64,000 bases of DNA, from positions 248,001 through 312,000 of the forward strand of contig NZ_PVTT01000001.1 in NCBI RefSeq assembly GCF_003003095.1, given 5' to 3'. The translations under genes were made by a program, and so were the position numbers. The stretch comes from Hasllibacter halocynthiae (GTDB taxonomy: Bacteria > Pseudomonadota > Alphaproteobacteria > Rhodobacterales > Rhodobacteraceae). Position 1 is the first letter of the stretch. Each line of letters opens with the position of its first letter. Under the pieces are notes generated by a model. That model was not told where the DNA came from, did no database searches, and worked only from the letters and a program-made list of their open reading frames with translations. Positions 47,846 through 55,417 of this stretch are shown here, piece after piece.

Positions 47846-47859
47846 CCGGAGATCCCGCC

Positions 47860-49059
47860 ATGCTGCGAACCCTGCTCGCCGCCGCGATCGCGCTGACGCC
47901 CCTCGCTTCGGCCGCCTTCGACACCGAGGCGCGCGCCGCCTACGTGCGCGACATCACCACGGACACCGTGCTGATGGACCTCGACGCGGACACGCCGCTG
48001 CCGCCGGCGTCCATGTCGAAGCTGATGACCCTCTACATGCTGTTCGACGCGCTGCGCGACGGGCGGGTGCAGCTCGACGACACGTTCGGGGTCTCGGCCC
48101 GCGCGGCGGCGATGGGCGGCTCGTCCATGTTCCTGACCGAGCGGGACCGCCCCACCGTCGAGGAGCTGATCCGCGGCGTCTCCGTCCAGTCGGGCAACGA
48201 CGCGACGGTGGTGATCGCCGAGGGCCTCGCCGGCACGGAGGAGGCGTTCGCGCGCCAGATGACGGACGTCGCGCGCGACCTCGGGATGACCAACTCGACC
48301 TTCGTGAACGCCTCGGGCTGGCCGCACCCCGACCACCGGATGAGCCTGCGCGACCTCGGCATCCTCGCCGAGGCGCTGATCACCGAGTTCCCCGACTACT
48401 ATCCCTATCTCGGCGAGACGACCTTCGCCTATGACGGGCGCGTCCCCTCCAACCACAACAACCGCAACCCCTTGCTCTACCTGGACATCGGTGCGGACGG
48501 GCTGAAGACCGGCCACACGCAGGAAGCGGGCTACGGCCTCGTCGGGTCGGCGGCGCAGGGCGATCGCCGGATCGTGTTCGTCATCACGGGGCTCGACAGC
48601 GGCCAGGCCCGCGCCGACGAGAGCGAGCGGCTGGTCAACTGGGCCTTCCGCCAGTTCGTCGAGCGCGACCTCGTGGACGCCGGGACCCGGCTCGCCGAGG
48701 CCGAGGTCTCGCTGGGCGACGTCCCGTCCGTGGGGCTCGTCGTGGGCGAGGACGTGACCCTCCTCGTCTCCGCCCTCGCGCAGGACGAGATCGCCGCCGA
48801 GATCGTCTATGACGGCCCCCTCGCCGCGCCGATCGCCGCCGGCGACCCCGTGGGCGAACTGGTCATCACCCGCGACGAGCTGCCCGAGCATCGCGTCCCC
48901 GTCTATGCCGAGGCCGACGTCGCCGCGGGTGGGCCGATGGCGCGCATGACCCTCGCCGCGCGCCTCCTCGCCGGCGACCTGATCGCGCGCACCGGCCTCG
49001 TGGACGGGCCGGAAGGCGATGCCGTGGCGGCGCCGGAGGTCGAGGGCGCCGGCGGGTAG
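47860..49059 (+). CDS. D-alanyl-D-alanine carboxypeptidase (penicillin-binding protein, S11 family)
   Basis: A 399-residue PBP5/6-like enzyme with a signal peptide (about 1-19). The three active-site motifs are S51-M-S-K54, S111-G-N113 and K216-T-G218 (KTGHT). A C-terminal beta domain (about 270-370) and a membrane-anchor-like helix (GPMARMTLAARLLAGDLI) follow. It trims the terminal D-Ala of peptidoglycan stem peptides. It is co-oriented with the SPOR lipoprotein gene. Confidence 0.95.
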   Translation: MLRTLLAAAIALTPLASAAFDTEARAAYVRDITTDTVLMDLDADTPLPPASMSKLMTLYMLFDALRDGRVQLDDTFGVSARAAAMGGSSMFLTERDRPTVEELIRGVSVQSGNDATVVIAEGLAGTEEAFARQMTDVARDLGMTNSTFVNASGWPHPDHRMSLRDLGILAEALITEFPDYYPYLGETTFAYDGRVPSNHNNRNPLLYLDIGADGLKTGHTQEAGYGLVGSAAQGDRRIVFVITGLDSGQARADESERLVNWAFRQFVERDLVDAGTRLAEAEVSLGDVPSVGLVVGEDVTLLVSALAQDEIAAEIVYDGPLAAPIAAGDPVGELVITRDELPEHRVPVYAEADVAAGGPMARMTLAARLLAGDLIARTGLVDGPEGDAVAAPEVEGAGG

Positions 49060-49099
49060 GGCGCTTCACCCCGCCGGGCGGCTCGGCTAGGCGGCAGGC

Positions 49100-49807
49100 A
49101 TGACGGCGCGCTTCATCTCGTTCGAGGGCATCGACGGCTCCGGCAAGTCGACCCAGGCCCGCATGCTCGCGGACGCCATGCGCGGCCGGGGCGAGGGGGT
49201 CGTCCTGACCCGCGAGCCCGGCGGGTCGACCGGCGCGGAGGAGATACGCGCCCTCGTTTTGACGGGCGATCCCGGCCGCTGGTCGCCGGAGACGGAGATA
49301 TGCCTCTTCACCGCCGCCCGGCGCGACCACCTGGAGCGGAGGATAATTCCAGCGCTGCAGCAAGGACGTACGGTCATCACCGACCGCTTCGCCGATTCGA
49401 CCCGGGCATATCAGGGGGGCGAGGGCACCGGCCATGCCGGGTTGGTCGACACCCTCCACCGGGCCATGATCGGGCTCGAGCCGGATCGGACCTTCATCGT
49501 CGACCTTCCCCCCGAGGAGGGGCTGAAGCGCAGCTATCTGCGCGCCGCCAGGGCAGAGGAGGCGAGCCGCCTCGACCCGCAGGGCGATCCGCGATCGCAG
49601 GAGGAGGAGGTCCTCCTCTCGCAGCTCCGCAGCCGCGCGGGACGGGAGGCGGCCGAGATGCGCTTCGAAAGCCTGGGCCTGCCCTTCCAGCAAAGGCTTC
49701 GCGCGAACTTCTTCGCCATCGCGAAGGCGTTCCCGGACCGCATCCGCGTGATCGACGGCTCCGGCACGCCGGAGGCCGTCCACGCCCGCGTCCTGGCGGC
49801 GCTCTGA
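49100..49807 (+). CDS. tmk: Thymidylate kinase, with an insertion in the LID region
   Basis: A 235-residue dTMP kinase. The P-loop FEGIDGSGKST starts at residue 9, with TREPGGSTGAEEIR and TDRFADSTRAYQGG (the DR motif) following. After LPPEEGLKR an extra Arg/Glu-rich stretch (EEASRLDPQGDPRSQEEEVL) of some 25 residues lengthens the LID region, so the protein exceeds the usual 205-215. The end MRFESLGLPFQQRLR is standard. The stop overlaps the holB ATG (TGATG). Confidence 0.95.
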   Translation: MTARFISFEGIDGSGKSTQARMLADAMRGRGEGVVLTREPGGSTGAEEIRALVLTGDPGRWSPETEICLFTAARRDHLERRIIPALQQGRTVITDRFADSTRAYQGGEGTGHAGLVDTLHRAMIGLEPDRTFIVDLPPEEGLKRSYLRAARAEEASRLDPQGDPRSQEEEVLLSQLRSRAGREAAEMRFESLGLPFQQRLRANFFAIAKAFPDRIRVIDGSGTPEAVHARVLAAL

Positions 49808-50883
49808 TGGTGCGGGCCGTTCAGGTGCCGGAGGTCGAGGGCCCGCCCGAATCCGACCGCCTGCCCGGCGCGCCCCATCCGCGCGAGGCGCCCCGCGTGG
49901 TCGGCCACGGGGCCGCCGAGGCGCAGTTCCGGGCCGCGGCCCGGTCGGGCCGGCTGCACCACGCCTGGCTGCTGACCGGCCCGCGCGGCATCGGGAAGGC
50001 GACGCTGGCGCACCGCCTCGCCGCCTGGCTGCGCGCCGGGATGCCCGAGGGCGACGTGCCGGAGGACCACCCCGCGCTGCGCCGGGCCCGCGCGGGCGGC
50101 GAAGGGGGGATCCACGTGATCCGCCGGGGCACGAACGCCACCGGCAGCGCCCTCGCGCAGCAGATCAGGGTGGACGAGGTGCGCGCGGCCGCGCCCTTCC
50201 TGGGCCTCTCCGCGCCCGACGGCGGCTGGCGCGCGCTGATCGTCGACGCGGCGGACGAGATGAACGTCCAGGCACAGAACGCCCTTCTGAAGACCCTGGA
50301 GGAGCCGCCCGCCCGCACGGTGATCTTCCTCGTCGCGCACGCGCCCTCGCGCCTCCTGCCGACGATCCGCTCGCGCTGCCGGGTCCTGCGCCTCGCGCCC
50401 CTCGCCCCCGGCGAGACGTCCGAGGCGATGGCCCTCGCGGGGGCCGAGGCCGATCCTGCCCTGGGCGAGCTGTCGGGCGGCAGCGTGGGCGAGGCGATCC
50501 GCCTCGTCGCCGAAGGGGGGCCTGCCTTCTACGCCGATCTCGTGGGGCTCGTCGGGAAGGCGCCGGGGATGCCGCGGCCCGCGGCGATCAAGCTGGCCGA
50601 ATCCTGCGCCGGGCCCAGAAACGCCGGGCGGCTCGACGTCGGGATCGACCTCATCGACAGGATGCTCGCCCGCCTCGCACGGCAGGCCGCGACCGGCGAG
50701 GCCGCCCCCGAGGCCGCCCCCGGCGAAGCCGCGGCCTTCGCCCGCCACGCGGGCCGCCCCCGCCGCTGGGCCGACCTCCACGCCGAGCTGGTCCCGCGCC
50801 TGCGCCATGGCCGGGCGGTGAACCTCGACCCGGCGGGGCTGATCCTCGAGGCGCTTCTTTCCATCGACGCGGCGGCAGGCTAG
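49807..50883 (+). CDS. holB: DNA polymerase III subunit delta prime
   Basis: A 358-residue clamp-loader subunit of the AAA+ fold. LLTGPRGIGKATLAHRLAAW (P-loop-like), IVDAADEMNVQAQNALLKTL (Walker B and helical region) and RSRCRVLRLAPLAP (sensor 1 SRC motif) are clear. Loading of the sliding clamp needs this subunit. ATG 49807 overlaps tmk; tatD follows, a widespread operon order. Confidence 0.95.
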   Translation: MVRAVQVPEVEGPPESDRLPGAPHPREAPRVVGHGAAEAQFRAAARSGRLHHAWLLTGPRGIGKATLAHRLAAWLRAGMPEGDVPEDHPALRRARAGGEGGIHVIRRGTNATGSALAQQIRVDEVRAAAPFLGLSAPDGGWRALIVDAADEMNVQAQNALLKTLEEPPARTVIFLVAHAPSRLLPTIRSRCRVLRLAPLAPGETSEAMALAGAEADPALGELSGGSVGEAIRLVAEGGPAFYADLVGLVGKAPGMPRPAAIKLAESCAGPRNAGRLDVGIDLIDRMLARLARQAATGEAAPEAAPGEAAAFARHAGRPRRWADLHAELVPRLRHGRAVNLDPAGLILEALLSIDAAAG

Positions 50884-50969
50884 CTGCGGGCGGCCGGCGC
50901 GGACCCCGATCGCGCCGGCTTCCTCCATCCCCGCTTGCGCGGCACCGGCCCGCGCCGTAGCCGGTCGCC

Positions 50970-51776
50970 ATGCCGCCCGCGATCACCGACAGCCACTGCC
51001 ACCTCGACTTCGACGCCTTCGACGGCGAGCGCGAGGCCCTCGTCGCACGCGCCGCCGAGGCCGGGGTCCACAGGATGGTGACCATCTGCACGCGCCTGCC
51101 TGCCGCGCCAGGGGTGCGCGCGATCGCCGAGGCCCACGCTTCCGTCTTCTGGGCCGCCGGGACGCACCCCATGTCCGTCGCGGAGGAAGGCGTCCCGACG
51201 CCCGGAACCCTCGCGGCCCTCGCCGAGCATCCGAAGATGGTCGGGATTGGCGAGACGGGCCTCGACTACCACTACACCGCCGACAGCGCCGCCGCCCAGC
51301 AGGAGTCGCTGCGCGTCCATGTCGAGGCCGCGCGCCGGACGAAGCTGCCGTTGATCATCCACGCCCGCGACGCGGACGAGGACATGGCGCGCATCCTCCA
51401 GGAGGAGCACCGGGCCGGGCCCTTCTCCTGCGTGATGCACTGCTTCTCCTCCGGCGGGGCGCTGGCGAAGGCGGCGCTGGACCTGGGCTTCTACCTCTCC
51501 ATGTCCGGGATCGCCGCCTTCCCCCGCTCGGCGGAGCTACGGGACGTCTTCGCCGCCGCCCCGCTGGACCGGATCCTCGTCGAGACCGACGCGCCCTACC
51601 TCGCCCCGCCCCCCCATCGCGGCAAGCGGAACGAGCCGGCCTTCGTCGCCCACACCGCCCGGGTCGGCGCGGACGTGTTCGGGATCGACTACGACGCCTT
51701 CGCCGCAGCGACGGAGGCGAACTTCGAGCGCCTGTTCTGGAAGACGGTCGCGGACCGGCCGCCGGAGGCCGCTTGA
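50970..51776 (+). CDS. tatD: TatD-family metal-dependent hydrolase
   Basis: A 268-residue TIM-barrel nuclease. The metal ligands lie in DSHCHLDF (HxH), GETGLDYH (Glu), LIIHARDA (His), HCFSSGG (His) and ETDAPYLAP (Asp). TatD-type enzymes act as 3'-5' exonucleases in DNA repair or quality control. The end overlaps the next gene's TTG start. Confidence 0.95.
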   Translation: MPPAITDSHCHLDFDAFDGEREALVARAAEAGVHRMVTICTRLPAAPGVRAIAEAHASVFWAAGTHPMSVAEEGVPTPGTLAALAEHPKMVGIGETGLDYHYTADSAAAQQESLRVHVEAARRTKLPLIIHARDADEDMARILQEEHRAGPFSCVMHCFSSGGALAKAALDLGFYLSMSGIAAFPRSAELRDVFAAAPLDRILVETDAPYLAPPPHRGKRNEPAFVAHTARVGADVFGIDYDAFAAATEANFERLFWKTVADRPPEAA

Positions 51777-52585
51777 CCCTGCGCTTCACCATCCTCGGCT
51801 GCGGCTCCTCGGGGGGCGTGCCGCGCCTGCCCGACGAATGGGGCGAATGCGATCCCTCGAACCCGAAGAACCGGCGCCGCCGCTGCTCGCTCCTCGTCGA
51901 GCGGGTGGGGCGGGGGGGCACCACGATCGTCCTCGTGGACACCTCGCCCGACCTGCGCGAGCAGCTCCTCGGGACGCGGACCGGGCGCCTCGACGGGGTG
52001 GTCTGGACCCATGCCCATGCCGACCACGTCCACGGCATAGACGACCTTCGGATGATCTACTTCCGCACCGGGACGCGCATCCCCTGCTGGGCGGACGAAC
52101 CGACGCGCGCCGCGCTGCTCGCGCGGTTCGGCTATGCCTTCGCCGCGCCCGAAGGCTCGCCCTACCCGCCGATCTGCGACCTGCGCGACCTCTCCGGTCC
52201 GGTCGAGGTGGACGGCCCGGGCGGCCCGATCGGGGTGGTGCCGTTCGCGGTCGATCACGGCGCGACGCCCTGCCTCGGCCTCAGGATCGGCGGTCTGGCC
52301 TACGTGCCCGACGCCGTGGCCATCCCCGATGATAGCTGGCCGCATCTGAAGGGGCTCGACGTCCTCGTCGTCGACGCGCTGCGCCGCCGGCCGCACCCCA
52401 CGCACGCCAACCTCGACCTCGCGCTGGATTGGATAGGGAGGGCCCGGCCCCGACGCGCCGTGCTGACGAACATGCACGTGGACCTCGACCATGCCGCCGT
52501 CGATGCCGAGACGCCGGAAGACGTCGCGCCGGCCCATGACGGCATGACCATCGAGCTGCCCGTCCCCCCCCGATGGAAGACCTGA
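51773..52585 (+). CDS. Metallo-beta-lactamase-fold hydrolase (PhnP-like), TTG start
   Basis: A 270-residue protein with the opening RFTILGCGSSGGVPR and the metal motif THAHADHVHGIDD (HxHxDH), like PhnP and related cyclic phosphodiesterases. TTG 51773 overlaps the tatD stop as TTGA. GGAGG five bases upstream supports this rare start, and no ATG exists near. Such genes follow tatD in many alphaproteobacteria. The exact phosphodiester substrate is not known. Confidence 0.9.
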   Translation: MTLRFTILGCGSSGGVPRLPDEWGECDPSNPKNRRRRCSLLVERVGRGGTTIVLVDTSPDLREQLLGTRTGRLDGVVWTHAHADHVHGIDDLRMIYFRTGTRIPCWADEPTRAALLARFGYAFAAPEGSPYPPICDLRDLSGPVEVDGPGGPIGVVPFAVDHGATPCLGLRIGGLAYVPDAVAIPDDSWPHLKGLDVLVVDALRRRPHPTHANLDLALDWIGRARPRRAVLTNMHVDLDHAAVDAETPEDVAPAHDGMTIELPVPPRWKT

Positions 52586-53508
52586 TCGCCGTCACCGGGC
52601 CGGTCTTCCTGGTCATCGGCTTCGGCTACGCCGCCCGCGGCACGGGGGCGATGACCGACGCCACGGTCGAGGGGCTGATGCGCTTCACCCAGAAGTTCGC
52701 GATCCCTGCGCTGCTCTTTCGCGCGATCTCGACCCTCGACCTCGGGGCGGAGTTCGACCCCCGCCTTCTCGCCGCGTTCTACGTCGGCGCCGTCCTGTCC
52801 TTCGCGCTGGGGGTCCTCGGGGCGCGGCGTCTCTTCGGACGGGGGTGGGAGGACAGCATCGCCATCGGGTTCGGCGCGCTCTTCTCGAATTCGCTCCTCC
52901 TCGGGCTGCCCATCACCGAGAGGGCCTTCGGGCCGGACGCGCTGGCGGGGAACTACGCGATCATCGCGATCCACTCGCCGGTCTGCTACGGCCTCGGGAT
53001 CACGGCGATGGAGGTCGCTCGCGCCCGCGCCGCAGGGGCCGGCCTGGCCGGGCTGCCGCCGAAGGTCCTGCGGTCGATGTTCTCGAACGCCCTGATCCTG
53101 GGGATCGCGCTCGGCCTCGCGTTCAACCTCCTGGCGCTGCCGCAGCCGGCCATGCTGGCCGAGGCGCTGGACCTTCTCGTGCGGACGGCGCTTCCGGCCG
53201 CGCTGTTCGGACTGGGGGGCGTCCTCTGGCGCTACCGGCCGGAAGGCAGCCTGCCCACGGTCGCCTTCGTCTGCGCCCTCTCGCTCGTGCTGCATCCGGC
53301 GGTGACCTTCGGCCTCGGGACGTCCTTCGGGCTTTCCACGGACGCTCTGCGTTCGGCGGTGGTGACGGCGGCGATGGCGCCGGGGATCAACGCCTACATC
53401 TTCGCCGACCTCTATGGCCGCGCGCGCCGGGTGGCCGCGACGTCGGTGCTGGTGGGAACGGCGGCCTCGCTCCTCACGGCGCTGGGCTGGCTGGCGATGC
53501 TGCCGTGA
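52573..53508 (+). CDS. AEC-family auxin-efflux-carrier-like transporter
   Basis: A 311-residue inner-membrane protein with about ten hydrophobic helices, arranged as two five-helix halves. Pro and Gly kink the crossing helices (FAIPALLFRAIS, LPAALFGLGG). ATG 52573 lies 13 bases inside the preceding gene. Members export or import carboxylates or amino acids; the substrate is not evident. tRNA-Leu follows on the other strand. Confidence 0.9.
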   Translation: MEDLIAVTGPVFLVIGFGYAARGTGAMTDATVEGLMRFTQKFAIPALLFRAISTLDLGAEFDPRLLAAFYVGAVLSFALGVLGARRLFGRGWEDSIAIGFGALFSNSLLLGLPITERAFGPDALAGNYAIIAIHSPVCYGLGITAMEVARARAAGAGLAGLPPKVLRSMFSNALILGIALGLAFNLLALPQPAMLAEALDLLVRTALPAALFGLGGVLWRYRPEGSLPTVAFVCALSLVLHPAVTFGLGTSFGLSTDALRSAVVTAAMAPGINAYIFADLYGRARRVAATSVLVGTAASLLTALGWLAMLP

Positions 53509-53565
53509 AATCCGGGGACGCGGCGTCCGGCAAGCGAGCCTTCGCGACTTGGGGCCCATGAACGC

Positions 53566-53592
53566 GAAACGCCGCCCCGAAAGGGACGGCGT
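53566..53592 (-). terminator. Terminator after tRNA-Leu (minus strand)
   Basis: On the minus strand ACGCCGTCCC and GGGGCGGCGT pair with one mismatch around a four-base loop, followed by a short run of T. It ends the tRNA-Leu transcript five bases past its CCA. Confidence 0.65.
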
Positions 53593-53596
53593 GTCA

Positions 53597-53683
53597 TGGT
53601 GCGGTCGAGAAGACTCGAACTTCCACGGGTGTTACCCCACAGCGACCTCAACGCTGCGCGTCTACCAATTCCGCCACGACCGC
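53597..53683 (-). tRNA. tRNA-Leu(GAG)
   Basis: On the minus strand a seven-base acceptor stem (GCGGTCG with CGACCGC), discriminator A and an encoded CCA are seen. The anticodon loop TTGAGGT gives GAG, reading CUC/CUU. A long variable arm (GTGGGGTAACACCC) and GTTCGAGTCT in the T arm fit leucine. Total 87 bases with CCA. Confidence 0.97.
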
Positions 53684-53809
53684 ATCGTCGGCGTGGCGGG
53701 GCGATATCCCCGCCGGCGGGCGCCCGCAACCCCTTCCAGGCATGATCGTACGGGCCGGACATGATCTTACGGGTGGCTCCGGGGGGCGGCGCGCGATAGG
53801 CGCGAGGGC

Positions 53810-54295
53810 ATGGACGACGACGTGATCCTCACCGCCGCCCCCTCGCCCGCGCGCCGCTTCCTCGCGCTCGGGATATTGGGGGGGCTGGGCGCGCTCGTGC
53901 TCTGGATGGCCGCCGCGGCGCCGGACCTCTCGGCGGGCGGGCGCCTCGTGCTCGGCGTGCTGGGCCTCGGGGCACTGGGGATGGCCGGATGGCTGCGGGC
54001 CGCGACGCGGACCCGCCTCGTGCTGACCTGCGAAGCGCTGAGCGAGGAGGGGGGCGAGATCCTCGCCCCGCTCGCCGCCATCAGTCGCTCGGAGAGGGGG
54101 CCGTTTGCCGCCAAGCCCTCGGCGGGGTTCGTGCTGCGCCTGAACCGCGCTGTCGGCCCCGTCGCCTGGCGGCCGGGCCTCTGGTGGCGGCTGGGGCGGC
54201 GCGTCGGGGTGGGCGGCGTCGTCGCAGGGGCCGAGGCGCGGGCCCTGTCTGAAGCGGTGGCGGCGGCCGTCGCGGCGCGGGGCCCGACTACCTGA
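53810..54295 (+). CDS. Small membrane protein of unknown function
   Basis: A 161-residue protein with two membrane helices (about residues 16-37 and 43-62). A cytoplasmic or periplasmic domain follows, with LVLTCEALSEEGGEIL and WRPGLWWRLGRR. It resembles short PH-like membrane proteins, but I do not recognise a family. ATG 53810 is the only good start. It overlaps the tail of the convergent tadE-like gene by eight bases. Confidence 0.7.
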   Translation: MDDDVILTAAPSPARRFLALGILGGLGALVLWMAAAAPDLSAGGRLVLGVLGLGALGMAGWLRAATRTRLVLTCEALSEEGGEILAPLAAISRSERGPFAAKPSAGFVLRLNRAVGPVAWRPGLWWRLGRRVGVGGVVAGAEARALSEAVAAAVAARGPTT

Positions 54296-54869
54296 AGTCG
54301 ATCGTCGTCGAGAACCGGGGGCGGGTGGCCGACCTCTCGGTCATCAGCTGGGGCGCCAGCTCGCCGAAGGACCGGATCGGAACCCAGGAGCGGAACACGT
54401 CGACGATCAGGAGGTGCTCGCCCGCTACCATCGGCGGGACGCCCCCGTCGCTTGCGATCGCCTCGTAGCTCGGTGCCCCCGAGACGCCGCCCGACTGCTC
54501 GGACCAGCGAAGGGAGTGGAGGAGTTCGCTGTCGGGATCGTCGGGATCGCTGAGCTCGGCGGTGACGAGCGATACCCTGATCGCCGTCTCGCCGCGCGAG
54601 GCGGAGACGAGCCGGAAGAGGGTGTTGTAGTCGTCGAGCATGCCCTGGGTAATCCGTTCCGTCTGCCGCGAAGCCAGGTCCGCGACCACGTAGTTCGCCC
54701 TGAGGGTCTTGGTGCGCGTGCTGAAGCCGTCCCAGAGGACCATCATCAACGCGCAGCCCATGAAGAGAAGCGGCCAGGTCAATGCGGCCTCGATCGACAG
54801 GACCCCGTCCTCGTCGCGGAAGAAGCGGCGGAATGCGGCGGCCATCCGGTGGGGGATGCGACGCGTCAT
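54288..54869 (-). CDS. TadE-like pseudopilin (second copy)
   Basis: A 193-residue protein with a basic N terminus (RRIPHRMAAAFRRFFRDEDG), a hydrophobic helix (about 28-48, SIEAALTWPLLFMGCALMMV) preceded by the Glu typical of pilin-like proteins, and a periplasmic domain. It fits the TadE/TadF pseudopilin group of tight-adherence (Flp) pili. The ATG overlaps the preceding stop as ATGA. It is the last gene of a three-gene unit. Confidence 0.83.
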   Translation of the reverse strand: MTRRIPHRMAAAFRRFFRDEDGVLSIEAALTWPLLFMGCALMMVLWDGFSTRTKTLRANYVVADLASRQTERITQGMLDDYNTLFRLVSASRGETAIRVSLVTAELSDPDDPDSELLHSLRWSEQSGGVSGAPSYEAIASDGGVPPMVAGEHLLIVDVFRSWVPIRSFGELAPQLMTERSATRPRFSTTIDFR

Positions 54870-55417
54870 GGGTTTAACTCCGGCTCGTGGACGAAGGCGT
54901 TGATCGAGACGATGCGGAAGTCGCCGTTCGCGTCCCTCGGCAGAAGGGCCAGGGGCCCCGCACCGGGGAAGAAGCTGTCGATCGGCATGCAGGCGCGTAC
55001 CAGCTTGATCGTGTTCTGGAACCCCGGTGCGTAGGTCACCGAATCCGCGGGCACGAGGTCGGCGCCTCCGCGGGCGGCGCAGACCGAGGTGCTGCGCCAG
55101 GTCCCCGCGTCGACGTCCCTGAAATCGACGACCTCGACGATCAGGCTCGACTGGCAATCGCCGATGATCGCGACCTTGTCGCAGATGCTTTCCCGGAACT
55201 CGTCGTAGGAAAGCGGGCTGACGGTGCCGAGCCTCAGGTCGCGCGAGGCGATGTCGACGGCGCGGTCGAGCATCGCCGAGCGCGCCATCAAGGTCCCGAC
55301 CTCGATGCCGAAGCACAGGAAGAGGAGCATCGCGGGCATCAGGATCGCGAACTCCATCGCCATGAACCCGTCCTCGCGCCTCGCCGCACGAGCCAGGCGG
55401 CGAATGACGCGTATCAT
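54866..55417 (-). CDS. tadE: TadE-family pseudopilin
   Basis: A 183-residue pseudopilin with the processing-type sequence EDGFMAMEFAILMPAMLLFL (about 15-34), including the conserved Glu in the helix. A periplasmic domain with four Cys follows. It is encoded between tadG and a second tadE-like gene with ATGA overlaps on both sides. Probably minor pilins of a Flp pilus; the secretion genes are not in this window. Confidence 0.88.
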   Translation of the reverse strand: MIRVIRRLARAARREDGFMAMEFAILMPAMLLFLCFGIEVGTLMARSAMLDRAVDIASRDLRLGTVSPLSYDEFRESICDKVAIIGDCQSSLIVEVVDFRDVDAGTWRSTSVCAARGGADLVPADSVTYAPGFQNTIKLVRACMPIDSFFPGAGPLALLPRDANGDFRIVSINAFVHEPELNP

